From Streptococcus oralis (GTDB taxonomy: Bacteria > Bacillota > Bacilli > Lactobacillales > Streptococcaceae), in the NCBI RefSeq assembly GCF_016028255.1, contig NZ_CP065707.1:1751001-1815000 (forward strand): a DNA stretch of 64,000 bases, written 5' to 3'. Shown here one piece after another: positions 29,916 through 39,759 of this stretch (position 1 is the first letter of the stretch; each line of letters begins with the position of its first letter). The notes beneath the pieces are model-generated. The model was not told the DNA's origin, searched no databases, and saw only the letters and a list, made by a program, of their open reading frames with translations. The position numbers were made by a program, and so were the translations under genes.

Positions 29916-30152
29916 ACGTTTATAGACTAGGCGACAAGCCGAAGATTGTACGAAAATTTTAGCGAAATAAAAAATCTCCCCGAAGGGAGAAAATCTGGTT
30001 TATTTTACCTTACAGTGCTAGGAACCGTAACCGAAGATTATACTTGAGTATATCGAGGTAAGGTGACAAAAGTAAAAAAGCTACCCAATTTAGAGTAGCT
30101 TCATTATCAAGATATGCTCAACTGAACACGGCCTAAGTAAGCGGATAAAAAC
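29916..30152 (-). other. Inter-hairpin region behind rpsO with two more terminator hairpins
   Basis: Two further minus-strand hairpins with T-runs lie here: TCTCCCTTCGGGGAGA near 29.98 kb and AGCTACTCTAAATTGGGTAGCT near 30.09 kb. Each is preceded or followed by a segment sharing the word ATCTTCGG. No convincing coding frame is present. Confidence 0.6.
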
Positions 30153-30199
30153 AAAAAGCTCTCTGAAGTCAGAGAGCTGATTTGAGCTCGGGCTAAAAT
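30153..30199 (-). repeat. Terminator-containing repeat, copy A
   Basis: Minus-strand hairpin GCTCTCTGA/TCAGAGAGC followed by TTTTTGTTTTT, about 90 nt beyond the rpsO stop and so probably its terminator. It shares 20 nt of upstream sequence with copy B. Confidence 0.78.
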
Positions 30200-30290
30200 C
30201 CTAGTGAAAAAGATGAAACTCCTTGTGTTCATCGAACACGGTGTCGTTTCCCTATTTTCATACGGATTTCTTACGCCCTTAGCATCATGA

Positions 30291-30560
30291 TTAGCGACGA
30301 AGTCCTAGAGAGTTGATCAACTCACGGTAACGGTTAACGTCGTTCTTACGCAAGTATGCAAGCAAGTTACGACGGCGACCGATTTTCTTCATCAATCCAC
30401 GGTATGTAGCGTGGTCTTTTTTGTGTTGTTTGATGTGTTCGTTAAGGTGGTTGATTTCCCAAGTAAGGACAGCAACTTGAACCTCTACTGAACCTGTATC
30501 ACCTTCGTGACGTGCATATTGTGCGATGATTTCATTTTTTTTCTCTTTTGAGATTGCCAT
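30291..30560 (-). CDS. rpsO: 30S ribosomal protein S15
   Basis: An 89-aa primary binder of 16S rRNA in the small-subunit platform. It has the family's [17 protein letters not shown] segment (read residues 21-36), [26 protein letters not shown] rRNA-binding helix and LGLRR end. Monocistronic, with a strong promoter and a structured leader of about 80 nt. Confidence 0.98.
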   Translation of the reverse strand: MAISKEKKNEIIAQYARHEGDTGSVEVQVAVLTWEINHLNEHIKQHKKDHATYRGLMKKIGRRRNLLAYLRKNDVNRYRELINSLGLRR

Positions 30561-30644
30561 GATGTTTCTCCTTTTTATTTGGCTTCATCCGAGTGACAGG
30601 TTGGCATGCCTGTAACCAAGAAGAAGTTATTTGTCTTTACGACA
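30561..30644 (-). promoter_or_regulatory. Possible autoregulatory rpsO leader
   Basis: The 5' leader can form small stems (ACAGG with CCTGT and GGTT with AACC) before the AAAAGGAG site. S15 represses its own translation through leader structures in several bacteria. I cannot confirm a specific S15-binding fold here. Confidence 0.35.
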
Positions 30645-30650
30645 GTTCTT

Positions 30651-30678
30651 ATTCTACCAAGAAGCAGAGACTTTGTCA
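30651..30678 (-). promoter_or_regulatory. Promoter of rpsO
   Basis: On the minus strand: consensus -35 TTGACA, 17-nt spacer, -10 TAGAAT. Confidence 0.88.
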
Positions 30679-30704
30679 ACTAATTTACTGTTTAAAACCT
30701 TGAA

Positions 30705-33407
30705 TTACTCTACTGATTTCAGGGCTTCGAGCATATCCACCTTTCTCAAGTGGTGATTGACAAAGAGACCCAGTAAGGCTAAGATCACAGTCACTGCGAC
30801 GATTGGAAGAGCATAGACTTCCCAGCTTACTCGTGGATAAAAAAGTATGGTGGTAGGTGAAATCATTTGAATTAAAAATTGATGTAAATAGTAGCCAGCT
30901 ACCAAACCGAGAACAATCCCAACAAGGGACAGCACCATGGTCTCACGGTAGATATAGAGGGTCACTTCTTTATTGTGGAAACCGAGAACCTTGATAGTGG
31001 AAAGTTCACGAATACGTTCTGCCACATTGATATTGGTGAGGTTGTAAAGAATGACAATGGCTAGCAAGACGGAAACAAGGACAAGGATTGCCATGGTTTT
31101 ATTGAGAGAATTGGCCACGGATTCAAAGAGATGGATGGCCGTTGCATTTTGGACCACCCCTGAAACAGCAGTTTTTTCCATAAAGGCGGCAGCTTCTTTC
31201 TCCGTATTGGATGGTGTTGGCTCTTTTAATTTTACTAGGTAGGTATTGTCTTTCGGACTGGTACCGTAGACTTGTTCGTAAGTCGCTCGGTTGAGATAAA
31301 CAAAGTGTCCAACATAGTTTTCAGAAATAGCTGATACCTTGATTTCTTTCCCATCAAGCTCCAGCTTGTCTCCAACCCTAACACCTGCTAGTTGAGCTAG
31401 TTTTTGACTCACGACGGCTCCATCAGTGACCTGCATCTCTCGCCCATTTTCCTCTAATGTGATAAAGGGCTTGAAGTCTTCTCTGCTTGTGACCATTATG
31501 GTGATAGTCTGCAGTCCTGCTTTTCCTTTGAAATCTTTTTCAATGGATTTAGAGTAAATCTTTTGATAAGCATGGATACGGTCCGCTTGCAAGGCACTTT
31601 CTAAATCTGCTTTTTCTTGCTCCGTCGCACTGCTCTTTTCTGCCACAATCATCTGGTATTGCTGGATTTGTTCAAATTGACGCTCCACAACTCCTCCCAC
31701 AGAAGACTGAATGCCAAGACCTGCAAATAGGAGAGCAACCGAACCCGCAACTCCAAAAATGGTCATCAACATTCGTTGCTTATAACGGAAAATATTTCGC
31801 GCTGTAACCTTATGAGTGAAGCTCAAACGACTCCAAATAAAGCTCAACCGTTCCAGCAGAATCTTTGATCCTTCAACGGGAGGTTTGGGAAGCAAAAGTT
31901 GGGCTGCTTCATCATGTAATTCCCTCCGCGCCACCAGATAAGCTGGCAAGACACTGGATACCCAACTCAAGGCTAGGGCAAGGAGGCTATAAGACCAGTA
32001 AAAATACTCCTGACTTTTCCCAACGACCAGTCCAGCTGTTATAACATCCGAAATCACGCCTGCAAGGAGATAATGTCCAAGAAACGTTCCTATAACGGTT
32101 CCCACAGTTCCTGCAAGAAAACCATAGAGAACAAACTTGGCAACTATATCTCGGTTACGGTAACCTAGGGCCTTGAAAATACCAGCATTGGTACGCTCTT
32201 CATCTACAAAGCGAGTCATCGTTGTAAAGGTCACCATTGCGGCGACCATATAAAGCACCACTGGGAAGATATTTCCGACTGATCGAATGCTTGACGATGC
32301 ATTACTGTACATGAGGTAACCTTGACCACCTGGCATGGTTTGGCGATTGTATACGTGGTATTTCGGCTCTGCCAGTTCATCAAGCTCTTTCTGGCGCTGT
32401 TCTAGCTTCTCTTTTTCCTTAGATAGATCACTCTCTGTCTGAGCCAGTTTTTCTTTTTTAGTCGCCAATTCTTCCTTAGCTTTTGTCAGCTGTCCCTCGA
32501 TTTGACTCTTTTGCGGTTCTGGTAAAGCAGTCGCTTGTTCTTCTTGCGTTTTCAAGCGACTTTCGGCCTGCTCTAACTGACTCTTGCCATTTTCAAGGTT
32601 GCTTTCAGCAGTTTGGAGCTGTTCTTTCCCATCTTCCAAGCTCTTTTGCCCATTTGCTTTGATACTTGCCAATCTTTTTTGACCATTATCGGCAAGTAAG
32701 TCTTGCAACTCTTCCTGATGTTGGGATCGTTTGGTCTTATAGTCTGATGAAAAAGCATCCAGATTTTTTAAATCATCATAGCGTACACGCGCAATACTAT
32801 ACACATCTGAGTCAAACTGACTAGGTAAAATTACTCCATAACCAGTCAAACTTCCATTTCCACTACTAGCCCCTCCCAAGTCTTCTTGAGAAAGCATCTC
32901 ACCCGACTGAACAAATCCAGTAATTGTGAAAGTTTGAGATTTTATGACGGACTTCCCTTCTTCTTTCTTGCTAAAGGTGATAGTCTGTCCAATCTGATAG
33001 CGGTCTTTCCAGAAATCAGCCAAGGCAATTTCCTCATTAGCTTCTGGCAGTCGCCCTTCTGTCACTTGGAAGGTTGAAATGCTCTCGGGTTTGGAATAAA
33101 GTCGAACCGCTTCTTCACTATTTTCAACGGTTAAGTCAGCCATATAGCCAAACTCAACACTTGCTCCTTGAAGTGTCTTTAGTTCGTCTTGGTCTTCTTT
33201 ATCCAAGCCATAATCAGCTATCACGGCCAAATCCAGAGTATTGGCTTTACGGAGATAATCTTCTGCCGTACGTTCCATGTTTGGACTGGCTACTTTGAGG
33301 CCAACTAGGGCTAAAGAACCCAGCATCATCAAGGTTAAGATAGAAACAAAGCGTCCCTTTGAAGTCGTCACTGACTGGAGCAAGTCTTTTCGATATGTTT
33401 TTTTCAT
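30705..33407 (-). CDS. FtsX/MacB-type ABC transporter permease with extracellular coiled coil
   Basis: A 900-aa protein with the large type VII ABC (mechanotransmission) layout: an N-terminal transmembrane helix, a first extracytoplasmic domain, a long charged coiled coil (about residues 245-345, rich in E, K, Q, L heptads), then two FtsX four-helix units separated by a second extracytoplasmic domain. I start at MKKTYRKDLLQS, 1 nt past the stop of its ATPase. The cargo is unknown; such pairs export peptides or lipids, or sense antimicrobials. No histidine kinase or response regulator lies nearby. Confidence 0.88.
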   Translation of the reverse strand: MKKTYRKDLLQSVTTSKGRFVSILTLMMLGSLALVGLKVASPNMERTAEDYLRKANTLDLAVIADYGLDKEDQDELKTLQGASVEFGYMADLTVENSEEAVRLYSKPESISTFQVTEGRLPEANEEIALADFWKDRYQIGQTITFSKKEEGKSVIKSQTFTITGFVQSGEMLSQEDLGGASSGNGSLTGYGVILPSQFDSDVYSIARVRYDDLKNLDAFSSDYKTKRSQHQEELQDLLADNGQKRLASIKANGQKSLEDGKEQLQTAESNLENGKSQLEQAESRLKTQEEQATALPEPQKSQIEGQLTKAKEELATKKEKLAQTESDLSKEKEKLEQRQKELDELAEPKYHVYNRQTMPGGQGYLMYSNASSSIRSVGNIFPVVLYMVAAMVTFTTMTRFVDEERTNAGIFKALGYRNRDIVAKFVLYGFLAGTVGTVIGTFLGHYLLAGVISDVITAGLVVGKSQEYFYWSYSLLALALSWVSSVLPAYLVARRELHDEAAQLLLPKPPVEGSKILLERLSFIWSRLSFTHKVTARNIFRYKQRMLMTIFGVAGSVALLFAGLGIQSSVGGVVERQFEQIQQYQMIVAEKSSATEQEKADLESALQADRIHAYQKIYSKSIEKDFKGKAGLQTITIMVTSREDFKPFITLEENGREMQVTDGAVVSQKLAQLAGVRVGDKLELDGKEIKVSAISENYVGHFVYLNRATYEQVYGTSPKDNTYLVKLKEPTPSNTEKEAAAFMEKTAVSGVVQNATAIHLFESVANSLNKTMAILVLVSVLLAIVILYNLTNINVAERIRELSTIKVLGFHNKEVTLYIYRETMVLSLVGIVLGLVAGYYLHQFLIQMISPTTILFYPRVSWEVYALPIVAVTVILALLGLFVNHHLRKVDMLEALKSVE

Positions 33408-33408
33408 G

Positions 33409-34110
33409 CTAATACTCCAATGTTTCGATATCCTGTGGACGTTCATTGATCGTCATACTCTTAACCGTGGCATCGCGCATGTGAATCACCCGATCTGCAA
33501 TAGGGGCTAGCGCGCCATTGTGGGTCACGATAATCACCGTCGCTCCTTTTTGACGAGACATGTCTTGGAGAATCTTCAAGACTTGCTTCCCCGTCTGGTA
33601 ATCCAAGGCACCTGTCGGTTCATCACAGAGGAGAATTTTAGGATTTTTGGCTACAGCGCGTGCAATGGAGACTCGCTGTTGCTCCCCTCCAGAAAGCTGG
33701 GCTGGAAAGTTATTGAGGCGATGACCTAGCCCTACGTCTTTGAGCACTTGCTCTGGATCCAAGGCATCTGTCACGATTTCTGAAGCCAGTTCCACATTTT
33801 CCTTGGCTGTCAGATTAGAGACCAGATTGTAAAATTGAAAAACAAAACCTACATCTTCACGACGATAGTTTGTTCGTTGGTACGAACTATAGTTAGCAAT
33901 ATTGGCACCATCAATCCAAATCTCCCCCTCATCATTGGTATCCATACCTCCTAAAAGATTGAGAACGGTTGATTTTCCAGCACCAGAAGCACCAAGGATA
34001 ATAACCAGCTCCCCTTTTTCGATTTCAAAATTCACATCGCGATTAGCCACAATCTCCGTATCCCCAACCTGGTAACGCTTGTAGCTGTGTTTCATTTCAA
34101 TATAAGCCAT
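33409..34110 (-). CDS. MacB/LolD-type ABC transporter ATP-binding protein
   Basis: A 233-aa ATPase partner of the adjoining FtsX-type permease. Walker [11 protein letters not shown] (about residues 36-45), signature [14 protein letters not shown], Walker [12 protein letters not shown] and switch His VTHNGALA are all intact. The [10 protein letters not shown] sequence is characteristic of the MacB/LolD/FtsE class. It has its own promoter just upstream and stops directly before the permease start. Confidence 0.94.
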   Translation of the reverse strand: MAYIEMKHSYKRYQVGDTEIVANRDVNFEIEKGELVIILGASGAGKSTVLNLLGGMDTNDEGEIWIDGANIANYSSYQRTNYRREDVGFVFQFYNLVSNLTAKENVELASEIVTDALDPEQVLKDVGLGHRLNNFPAQLSGGEQQRVSIARAVAKNPKILLCDEPTGALDYQTGKQVLKILQDMSRQKGATVIIVTHNGALAPIADRVIHMRDATVKSMTINERPQDIETLEY

Positions 34111-34152
34111 CGCCCTTCTCTCTTTCTTACAATTAAGTCACTCTTTACTATC

Positions 34153-34181
34153 ATTATAACGCTTTTTCAACTAGTTGGAAA
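34153..34181 (-). promoter_or_regulatory. Promoter of the MacB-type operon with a palindrome in its spacer
   Basis: On the minus strand: -35 TTTCCA, 17-nt spacer, -10 TATAAT. The spacer holds the perfect palindrome CAACTAGTTG, extended to an imperfect TTCCAACTAGTTGAA, which could be an operator. Confidence 0.65.
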
Positions 34182-34194
34182 CTGGAAGCAAAAA

Positions 34195-34218
34195 CAAAAA
34201 AGCCTAGTAATCTAGGCT
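34195..34218 (-). terminator. Terminator after gpmA
   Basis: 7-bp stem (AGCCTAG with CTAGGCT) followed on the minus strand by TTTTTTG, 14 nt beyond the gpmA stop. Confidence 0.88.
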
Positions 34219-34231
34219 TTCTGTTTATAGA

Positions 34232-34924
34232 TTATTTTCCAAGATAGTATTCAGAAACTACGTTCAATTTTTCGTCAAATTCGAATACCAATGGTGGGAA
34301 GTTAGGGATTTCCACGTCCATGATTTCGTCATCTGACAAGCGTTTGATGTGTTTTACAAGGGCACGGATTGAGTTACCGTGAGCACCTACGAATACGTTT
34401 TTACCATCTTTAAGCGCTGGAGCGATTTTATCTTCCCAGAATGGAAGGGCACGTTCCAAAGTCACTTTCAAGTTTTCAGCATCTGGAATGACTGAGTCGT
34501 CAAGTGAAGCGTAACGACGGTCAGTGTGAGCTGAGTATTCGTCATCATGAGGCATTGCAGGAGGCAATACATCGTATGAACGACGCCAGATGTGAACTTG
34601 CTCATCACCAAATTGTTCAGCAGCTTCAGCTTTGTTTTTACCAGTCAAACCACCATAGTGACGTTCGTTCAAGCGCCATGATTTTTCAACTGGAACCCAG
34701 AGTTGGTCAGCAGCTTCAAGAGCCAAATTTGTTGTTTTGATCGCACGTTTCAATACTGAAGTGTAAGCTTGGTCAAATTCGATACCAGCTTCTTTGATCA
34801 ATTTACCAGCGTCAATCGCTTGTTGTGTTCCTTTTTCAGACAAATCAACATCAGCCCAACCAGTGAAAAGGTTAGCTTTGTTCCATTCAGACTCACCGTG
34901 GCGAGCAAAAACCAATTTTACCAT
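34232..34924 (-). CDS. gpmA: 2,3-bisphosphoglycerate-dependent phosphoglycerate mutase
   Basis: Glycolytic interconversion of 3- and 2-phosphoglycerate. The 230-aa protein has the phosphohistidine motif ARHGESEWN near the N-terminus, the [12 protein letters not shown] loop, the [13 protein letters not shown] region and the second catalytic His in [14 protein letters not shown]. Monocistronic between two terminators, with an extended -10 (TGTG before TAAAAT) about 50 nt upstream and codon use typical of a highly expressed gene. Confidence 0.97.
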   Translation of the reverse strand: MVKLVFARHGESEWNKANLFTGWADVDLSEKGTQQAIDAGKLIKEAGIEFDQAYTSVLKRAIKTTNLALEAADQLWVPVEKSWRLNERHYGGLTGKNKAEAAEQFGDEQVHIWRRSYDVLPPAMPHDDEYSAHTDRRYASLDDSVIPDAENLKVTLERALPFWEDKIAPALKDGKNVFVGAHGNSIRALVKHIKRLSDDEIMDVEIPNFPPLVFEFDEKLNVVSEYYLGK

Positions 34925-35020
34925 TAGATGGATTCTCCTTTTATTTTTCGAGGTTGTCCTCGTTTATCTATTCCATTTTACACAATTTTTCACAAAAAAG
35001 CTAGTGAAAATCAACGAAAA

Positions 35021-35045
35021 AGAGAAGAGCTTCTCAGCCTTCTCT
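35021..35045 (-). terminator. Terminator after the DUF4064-like gene
   Basis: Stem AGAGAAGGCT/AGCTCTTCTCT region followed by TTTTT on the minus strand; a T-run on the other strand also allows plus-strand function. Confidence 0.7.
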
Positions 35046-35112
35046 TTATTATATTATCATAATTGTTCTCAACAGAAAATGAAGCAGTCTCTCCTAAATA
35101 ATTAAAAAACTA

Positions 35113-35493
35113 CTACTCTTCAATTACAAATTTTTTCAATGTTCCAAAGTAGAGTGAACCACCAATAATGGTTAGAATTCCACCTACCCATCCCAAAAAT
35201 GGAATCAAGCCGACCGCACCACCTACAATGAGCAAAACAGAAGGTGCATTCGTAACACGTTCATCATCTTTATAATAAACAATAGCAACAATTCCCAATA
35301 CCAAAACAGCAATTTTAACCAATAACAAAATAATTGAGAGCCCTGTCAATGTCCCAACTGCTACATCTGCATCTTCAGTTGCCGCAGCAGCTCCAACAGC
35401 CATCATAAACATGATAGCTGGCGCTAAAAGCAATACAATTCCTGAAATAAGACCAAAAATAGCATTGACACGAGCAAGTGTATTTGTTTTCAT
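35113..35493 (-). CDS. DUF4064-like membrane protein
   Basis: A 126-aa protein with four predicted transmembrane helices (about residues 9-33, 47-72, 84-95 and 97-115) and little else; GGAVGLIPFLGWVGGILTIIGG near the end is the most family-like part. It matches the DUF4064 type as I recall. Short, hydrophobic and monocistronic, with a GGAG site 7 nt before its ATG. Function unknown. Confidence 0.72.
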   Translation of the reverse strand: MKTNTLARVNAIFGLISGIVLLLAPAIMFMMAVGAAAATEDADVAVGTLTGLSIILLLVKIAVLVLGIVAIVYYKDDERVTNAPSVLLIVGGAVGLIPFLGWVGGILTIIGGSLYFGTLKKFVIEE

Positions 35494-35736
35494 AATAATC
35501 TCCTTAAAATTTTTATAGGTTTTATTCTATCATAATTTTTCTAAAAATTAAACAGTCTTATAAAATTTTATAATAAATATTGATTTTCAAAAATAATTTT
35601 AAGTTCTATAGTCTCTTGATAATTATTAGAAATCTAAAATTATGAGAAAATTGAATAGTTGTTTATTTTAATTATCTACACGGACAGGCTAGGAAAAACT
35701 TCATTTGAGGAAATAGACTAGTAAATTTTTCCATGA
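35494..35736. other. AT-rich gap between ileS and the DUF4064-like gene
   Basis: Beyond the upstream region of the DUF4064-like gene I see no coding frame or clear element here. The ileS terminator hairpin forms the right border. Confidence 0.5.
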
Positions 35737-35737
35737 T

Positions 35738-35786
35738 AAAACGCATAATATTAAGGCACTTGAACTCTTGATATTATGCGTTTTTA
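35738..35786 (-). terminator. Terminator after ileS, repeated hairpin family
   Basis: Long stem (AAAACGCATAATAT paired with ATATTATGCGTTTT) 34 nt beyond the ileS stop, with T-runs on both sides. Its arms are the same as those of the hairpin near 26.2 kb. Confidence 0.8.
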
Positions 35787-35819
35787 TGATTTTAGCGACC
35801 TTTCTCAGTCTCTTTCTGA

Positions 35820-38612
35820 TTATTTCGCTTCAAATCCTTCTGCGACCGCGTCCGCAAAGTTTTCTTCTACGATGCTTGCACAGTGGTCACAGATGACTGC
35901 ATGGTAGCTACGTTCTGCAGTAGTTGGATCGATACGACGGCAACGGTCACAAACTTCACCTGCTGCACGGTCAACTGTGAAAGCTACATCCTCAAAGTTA
36001 ACTGCACTCTCTGGAGCTGCACCTTCTGCGATGGTTAATTCAGACACGATTAAAAGTTGAGCTACATTGCTATTTACTGCTTCGAGTAGAGTTTTCACCA
36101 CTTCATTTGGATAAACTGTTAGATGAGCTTCGAGTGATTTACCGATTACTTTTGCATTACGAGCTTCTTCCAAGGCTTTTTGAGCTTGTCCACGGAAGTC
36201 CATGAAGGCAGCCCATGTATCCAAGATTTCTTCTTGATTAGCAAAAGTTTCCGCTTCTGGTAATTCTGACAATTGAACGAAGTCTTCCGCTTCAAACTCA
36301 AGATATGACCAGATTTCTTCCGCAGTGTGAGGAAGGATTGGTGTCAAGAGTTTCGTGATTTTGACAAGGATGTCATAGAAAACAGTCTGCATTTGACGAC
36401 GTTCCAGTGATTTAGCACCCTCGATGTAGACAACATCTTTAGCAAAATCAAGGTAGAAGGCTGACAAATCAACGTTGATAAAGTTCACCAAGCCCTTGTA
36501 AATTGTCAAGAATTCGAAGTTGGCATAAGCATCACGAATGGTCTTAACAAGTTGGTTAAAGCGAATAGTCATGTACTTATCAACTGAACGTAGTTCTTCA
36601 TAAGCTACGACATCCTCAGCTGGATTAAAGTCAGACGTATTGGCAATCAAGAAACGAAGGGTGTTACGGATCTTACGGTAAGTTTCAGAGACTTGGCTCA
36701 AGATATCCATAGAGATACGCACGTCGTTGCTTGAGTCTACACTTGTTACCCAGAGACGCAAGATTTCCGCACCAAATTGTTTTTCAACATCGCTTGGAGC
36801 AATGGTATTTCCAAGAGATTTAGACATCTTCTCACCTTTACCGTCAAGGGCAAAACCTTGTGACAAGATTTGTTTGTAAGGCGCTACGCCATGGTTGGCA
36901 ACTGATGTGATAAGTGATGAGTTGAACCAACCACGGTATTGGTCAGAACCTTCAAGGTAGAGGTCTGCTGGATATTTGAGTTCTGGACGGTTTACCACAA
37001 CTCCATTCCATGATGAACCTGAGTCAAACCAAACGTCCATGATGTCTGTTTCTTTCTTGAACTCACCATTTGGTGAACCTGGGTGGCTAAATCCTTCTGG
37101 CAAGAGGTCTTTAGCATCACGTTCCCACCAGATGATAGAACCGTGCTCTTCAAAGAGTTGAGCCACATGTTCAATGGTTTCAGCTGTCATGATTGGTGTT
37201 CCGTCTTCTGCGTAGAAGATAGGGAGAGGAACTCCCCAAGCACGCTGACGAGAGATAACCCAGTCGCCACGGTCACGAATCATGTTGTAAAGACGCACTT
37301 TGCCCCATTCTGAGTGGAACTTCACTTTTTCAATTTCGTCCAAGATTTCTTGGCGGAATTTTGATACGGAGGCAAACCATTGTGGTACTGCACGCCAGAT
37401 GATTGGTTTCTTGGTACGCCAGTCAAATGGATATGAGTGAGAGATTTCTTCTTGGGCAAGGAGAAGATTACCAAGTTTCTCGATAACAGTTGGTACAACC
37501 TTGTCGTAGAATTGACCTTCGAACTCAGCACCTGCATTGGCCATCATAATACCGCGTTCATTAACCGTTACTGCAACTTCAAGACCGTTGGCAACACCGA
37601 CATTGTAGTCGTCCTCACCAAAACCAGGGGCTGTATGGACGATACCAGTACCTGAGTCAGTCGTAACGTGGTCACCAAGGATCACCAGTTCATCTACAGC
37701 TGTATCCCATGGGTGAACTGTCACGATGTGGTTGAGTTCTTGACCACGATAAGTCGCCAAGACTTGGACATCAGTCCAACCAAATTTCTCAGAGAGACTA
37801 GTCAACAATTCTGAAGCAACTACAAACTTACGAGCTTCGCCAGCTGGTTGTACCAATACATAATCAATATCCGCTCCAACTGTCAATCCACGAGAAGCTG
37901 TGATGGTAAATGGAGTTGTTGTCCAAACAACAATATAAGTATCTGTATCTAGGACACCTTTACCATCTTTTACCTTGTTGGCATAGTAAAGAGAAGTTGA
38001 AACCAAGTCATGGTATTCAATTTCAGCTTCTGCAAGGGCTGACTCAGATGACCATGACCAGTAAACTGGCTTGGCACCACGGTAGATATAGCCTTTTTTA
38101 GCCATTTCACCAAAGACACGAATTTGAGCTGCTTCATAGTCTGGAGTCAAAGTCACATAAGGATTTTCCCAGTCACCAGAAACACCTAAACGTTTAAAGT
38201 CTTCACGTTGTTTATCAACTTGAGAAAGAGCGTACTCGCGGCAAAGTTTCAAGTACTCAACCAAGTCCATTTCTTTGCGTTTGACACCTTGTTTTGCCAA
38301 AACTTGCTCGATTGGCAGACCATGTGTATCCCAACCTGGAATATAAGGTGCGTAAAATCCTGACATAGATTTAGAACGAACAATAATATCTTTAGAAATC
38401 TTGTTCATGGCGTGCCCAACGTGGATATTTCCGTTGGCATAGGGAGGTCCATCATGCAAGGTGAAATGCGGTTTTCCTTGGTTCAATTCTTGACGACGTT
38501 GGTAAAGTTTCGCTTCGTCCCACTCTTTTTGCCATAGTGGTTCTTTAGTAGGAAGTCCAGCACGCATTGGAAATTCAGTTTTTCCAAGATTTAGGGTATC
38601 TTTGAGTTTCAT
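35820..38612 (-). CDS. ileS: Isoleucyl-tRNA synthetase
   Basis: Charges tRNA-Ile. The 930-aa class I enzyme has the HIGH-type motif [16 protein letters not shown] (in [10 protein letters not shown]), the CP1 editing domain with [16 protein letters not shown], and a C-terminal zinc site CDRCRR...CDHC. I start at [10 protein letters not shown], preceded by AAGGAG. The frame continues 44 codons upstream but that part is the T-box leader and is not coding. Sits at the end of the division cluster and has its own T-box. Confidence 0.97.
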   Translation of the reverse strand: MKLKDTLNLGKTEFPMRAGLPTKEPLWQKEWDEAKLYQRRQELNQGKPHFTLHDGPPYANGNIHVGHAMNKISKDIIVRSKSMSGFYAPYIPGWDTHGLPIEQVLAKQGVKRKEMDLVEYLKLCREYALSQVDKQREDFKRLGVSGDWENPYVTLTPDYEAAQIRVFGEMAKKGYIYRGAKPVYWSWSSESALAEAEIEYHDLVSTSLYYANKVKDGKGVLDTDTYIVVWTTTPFTITASRGLTVGADIDYVLVQPAGEARKFVVASELLTSLSEKFGWTDVQVLATYRGQELNHIVTVHPWDTAVDELVILGDHVTTDSGTGIVHTAPGFGEDDYNVGVANGLEVAVTVNERGIMMANAGAEFEGQFYDKVVPTVIEKLGNLLLAQEEISHSYPFDWRTKKPIIWRAVPQWFASVSKFRQEILDEIEKVKFHSEWGKVRLYNMIRDRGDWVISRQRAWGVPLPIFYAEDGTPIMTAETIEHVAQLFEEHGSIIWWERDAKDLLPEGFSHPGSPNGEFKKETDIMDVWFDSGSSWNGVVVNRPELKYPADLYLEGSDQYRGWFNSSLITSVANHGVAPYKQILSQGFALDGKGEKMSKSLGNTIAPSDVEKQFGAEILRLWVTSVDSSNDVRISMDILSQVSETYRKIRNTLRFLIANTSDFNPAEDVVAYEELRSVDKYMTIRFNQLVKTIRDAYANFEFLTIYKGLVNFINVDLSAFYLDFAKDVVYIEGAKSLERRQMQTVFYDILVKITKLLTPILPHTAEEIWSYLEFEAEDFVQLSELPEAETFANQEEILDTWAAFMDFRGQAQKALEEARNAKVIGKSLEAHLTVYPNEVVKTLLEAVNSNVAQLLIVSELTIAEGAAPESAVNFEDVAFTVDRAAGEVCDRCRRIDPTTAERSYHAVICDHCASIVEENFADAVAEGFEAK

Positions 38613-38645
38613 TATATCTCCTTTATTATATAGACAAATTAAAAA

Positions 38646-38847
38646 CCACGAATCGCTAAAAAGGACGAAAATCGTGGTACCACCTTTGTTCGGAAAAAGA
38701 CTTTGTCTTTTCCCCTCTTGTCCCGTAACGTGGGCAACGTCCAATCTTACTCTTTTCAGACTGGATTGCTTGAGAGGATAATCTGACCACTAGGGATTGC
38801 AGGACTCACACCATCTCCTACTCGCTGAAAATATAGTTAGTCAGATA
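38646..38847 (-). promoter_or_regulatory. T-box leader of ileS
   Basis: Transcription-attenuating leader that senses uncharged tRNA. On the minus strand it has a stem I base (ATCTGACTA paired with GTGGTCAGAT), the AGATGGTG...GAG stem I features, the conserved T-box AGGTGGTACCACG (about 38671-38685) and a terminator stem CCACGA/TCGTGG with TTTTT. The specificity for tRNA-Ile is taken from the gene it controls. Confidence 0.93.
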
Positions 38848-38866
38848 TTGTTCTCACATCTATTTC

Positions 38867-39751
38867 TTATAATATTGTAACGGATTCTTGTTGTGCTTCA
38901 TGTCTAGTAGTTGAAGAAGCAGTTCCAGTTGCTGATGGCGATACTGAGAAATACTCTGTCATCATTTCTGAATCCTCATGTTGTGGTTCAACTGAATGAG
39001 ACTGTATCTCTTCTACAACCGTATTGATGTCTAACACATGACTTTCCGCTTGACTGTTAGCCTGCTGAGCTTCAAACTCAGCTAATTCTTTGTTACCTGC
39101 TTCGATGCGGGCTTGTAACTCAGCCATTTCTTCAGGTGAAAATTGGCGAGTCACATCAATCGGCTCTTCTTCTGGTTGCGAAGGAACAGCTTCTCCCAAG
39201 ACCTCACCTACGACTTCCTTGAAGGCTTCATCACTTGTTTGGAGATAAGTCGCAGTCGGACGAAGAATATCTTCCCAATCTGAAGATTCGACAATTGCCA
39301 ACTGGCTCTCAATCGTAGACTTGAGGCGTTGATGGAATACACGACTCTTGTTCTTCAACTCTTCTGTCTCAACAGCTACTTTCTTAGCATTATCTGTTGC
39401 CTGACGTAGGATTTCATTAGCCTTGTATTTTGCCTCTTCAAGGAGGCGCTGGGCATCTTGCTCAGCCTGTTGAATAATATTGTTTGAGCGCTCTTGAGCA
39501 GCTTGCTTTACACGTTCAGCCGTATCTTGAGCAATCAAAACAGACTGGCTCAACGAATCCTTCATCTCATCAAAGTAAGATAAGCGCTCTTCTAAACTTC
39601 TAATGTGTCTTTCCATTTCGTGATTATTGCGAACTAAGTCCTCGTAATCACGAACAACAATATCAAGAAATTCATCTACTTCTTCTGGATCAAACCCTCT
39701 GAATTTCGTAGAAAAGGTTTTATCTTTAATTTCTAATGATGTAATTGGCAT
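38867..39751 (-). CDS. divIVA: Division-site protein DivIVA
   Basis: Coiled-coil scaffold that binds curved membrane at poles and septum. The 294-aa protein has the N-terminal membrane-binding segment TFSTKFRGFDPEEVDEFLD, a long coiled coil (about residues 25-160) and an acidic, low-complexity C-terminal half (EEEPIDVTRQFSPEEMAE). I start at MPITSLEIK, preceded by TGAGGAAAAGT; a GTG four codons earlier is less likely. Last division gene before ileS. Confidence 0.95.
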   Translation of the reverse strand: MPITSLEIKDKTFSTKFRGFDPEEVDEFLDIVVRDYEDLVRNNHEMERHIRSLEERLSYFDEMKDSLSQSVLIAQDTAERVKQAAQERSNNIIQQAEQDAQRLLEEAKYKANEILRQATDNAKKVAVETEELKNKSRVFHQRLKSTIESQLAIVESSDWEDILRPTATYLQTSDEAFKEVVGEVLGEAVPSQPEEEPIDVTRQFSPEEMAELQARIEAGNKELAEFEAQQANSQAESHVLDINTVVEEIQSHSVEPQHEDSEMMTEYFSVSPSATGTASSTTRHEAQQESVTIL

Positions 39752-39759
39752 ACTTTTCC

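Noticed and set aside
38613..38744. 44-codon N-terminal extension of ileS in frame with the gene
   Set aside because: It is the T-box leader and terminator stem; AAGGAG and the family N-terminus place the start at [10 protein letters not shown].
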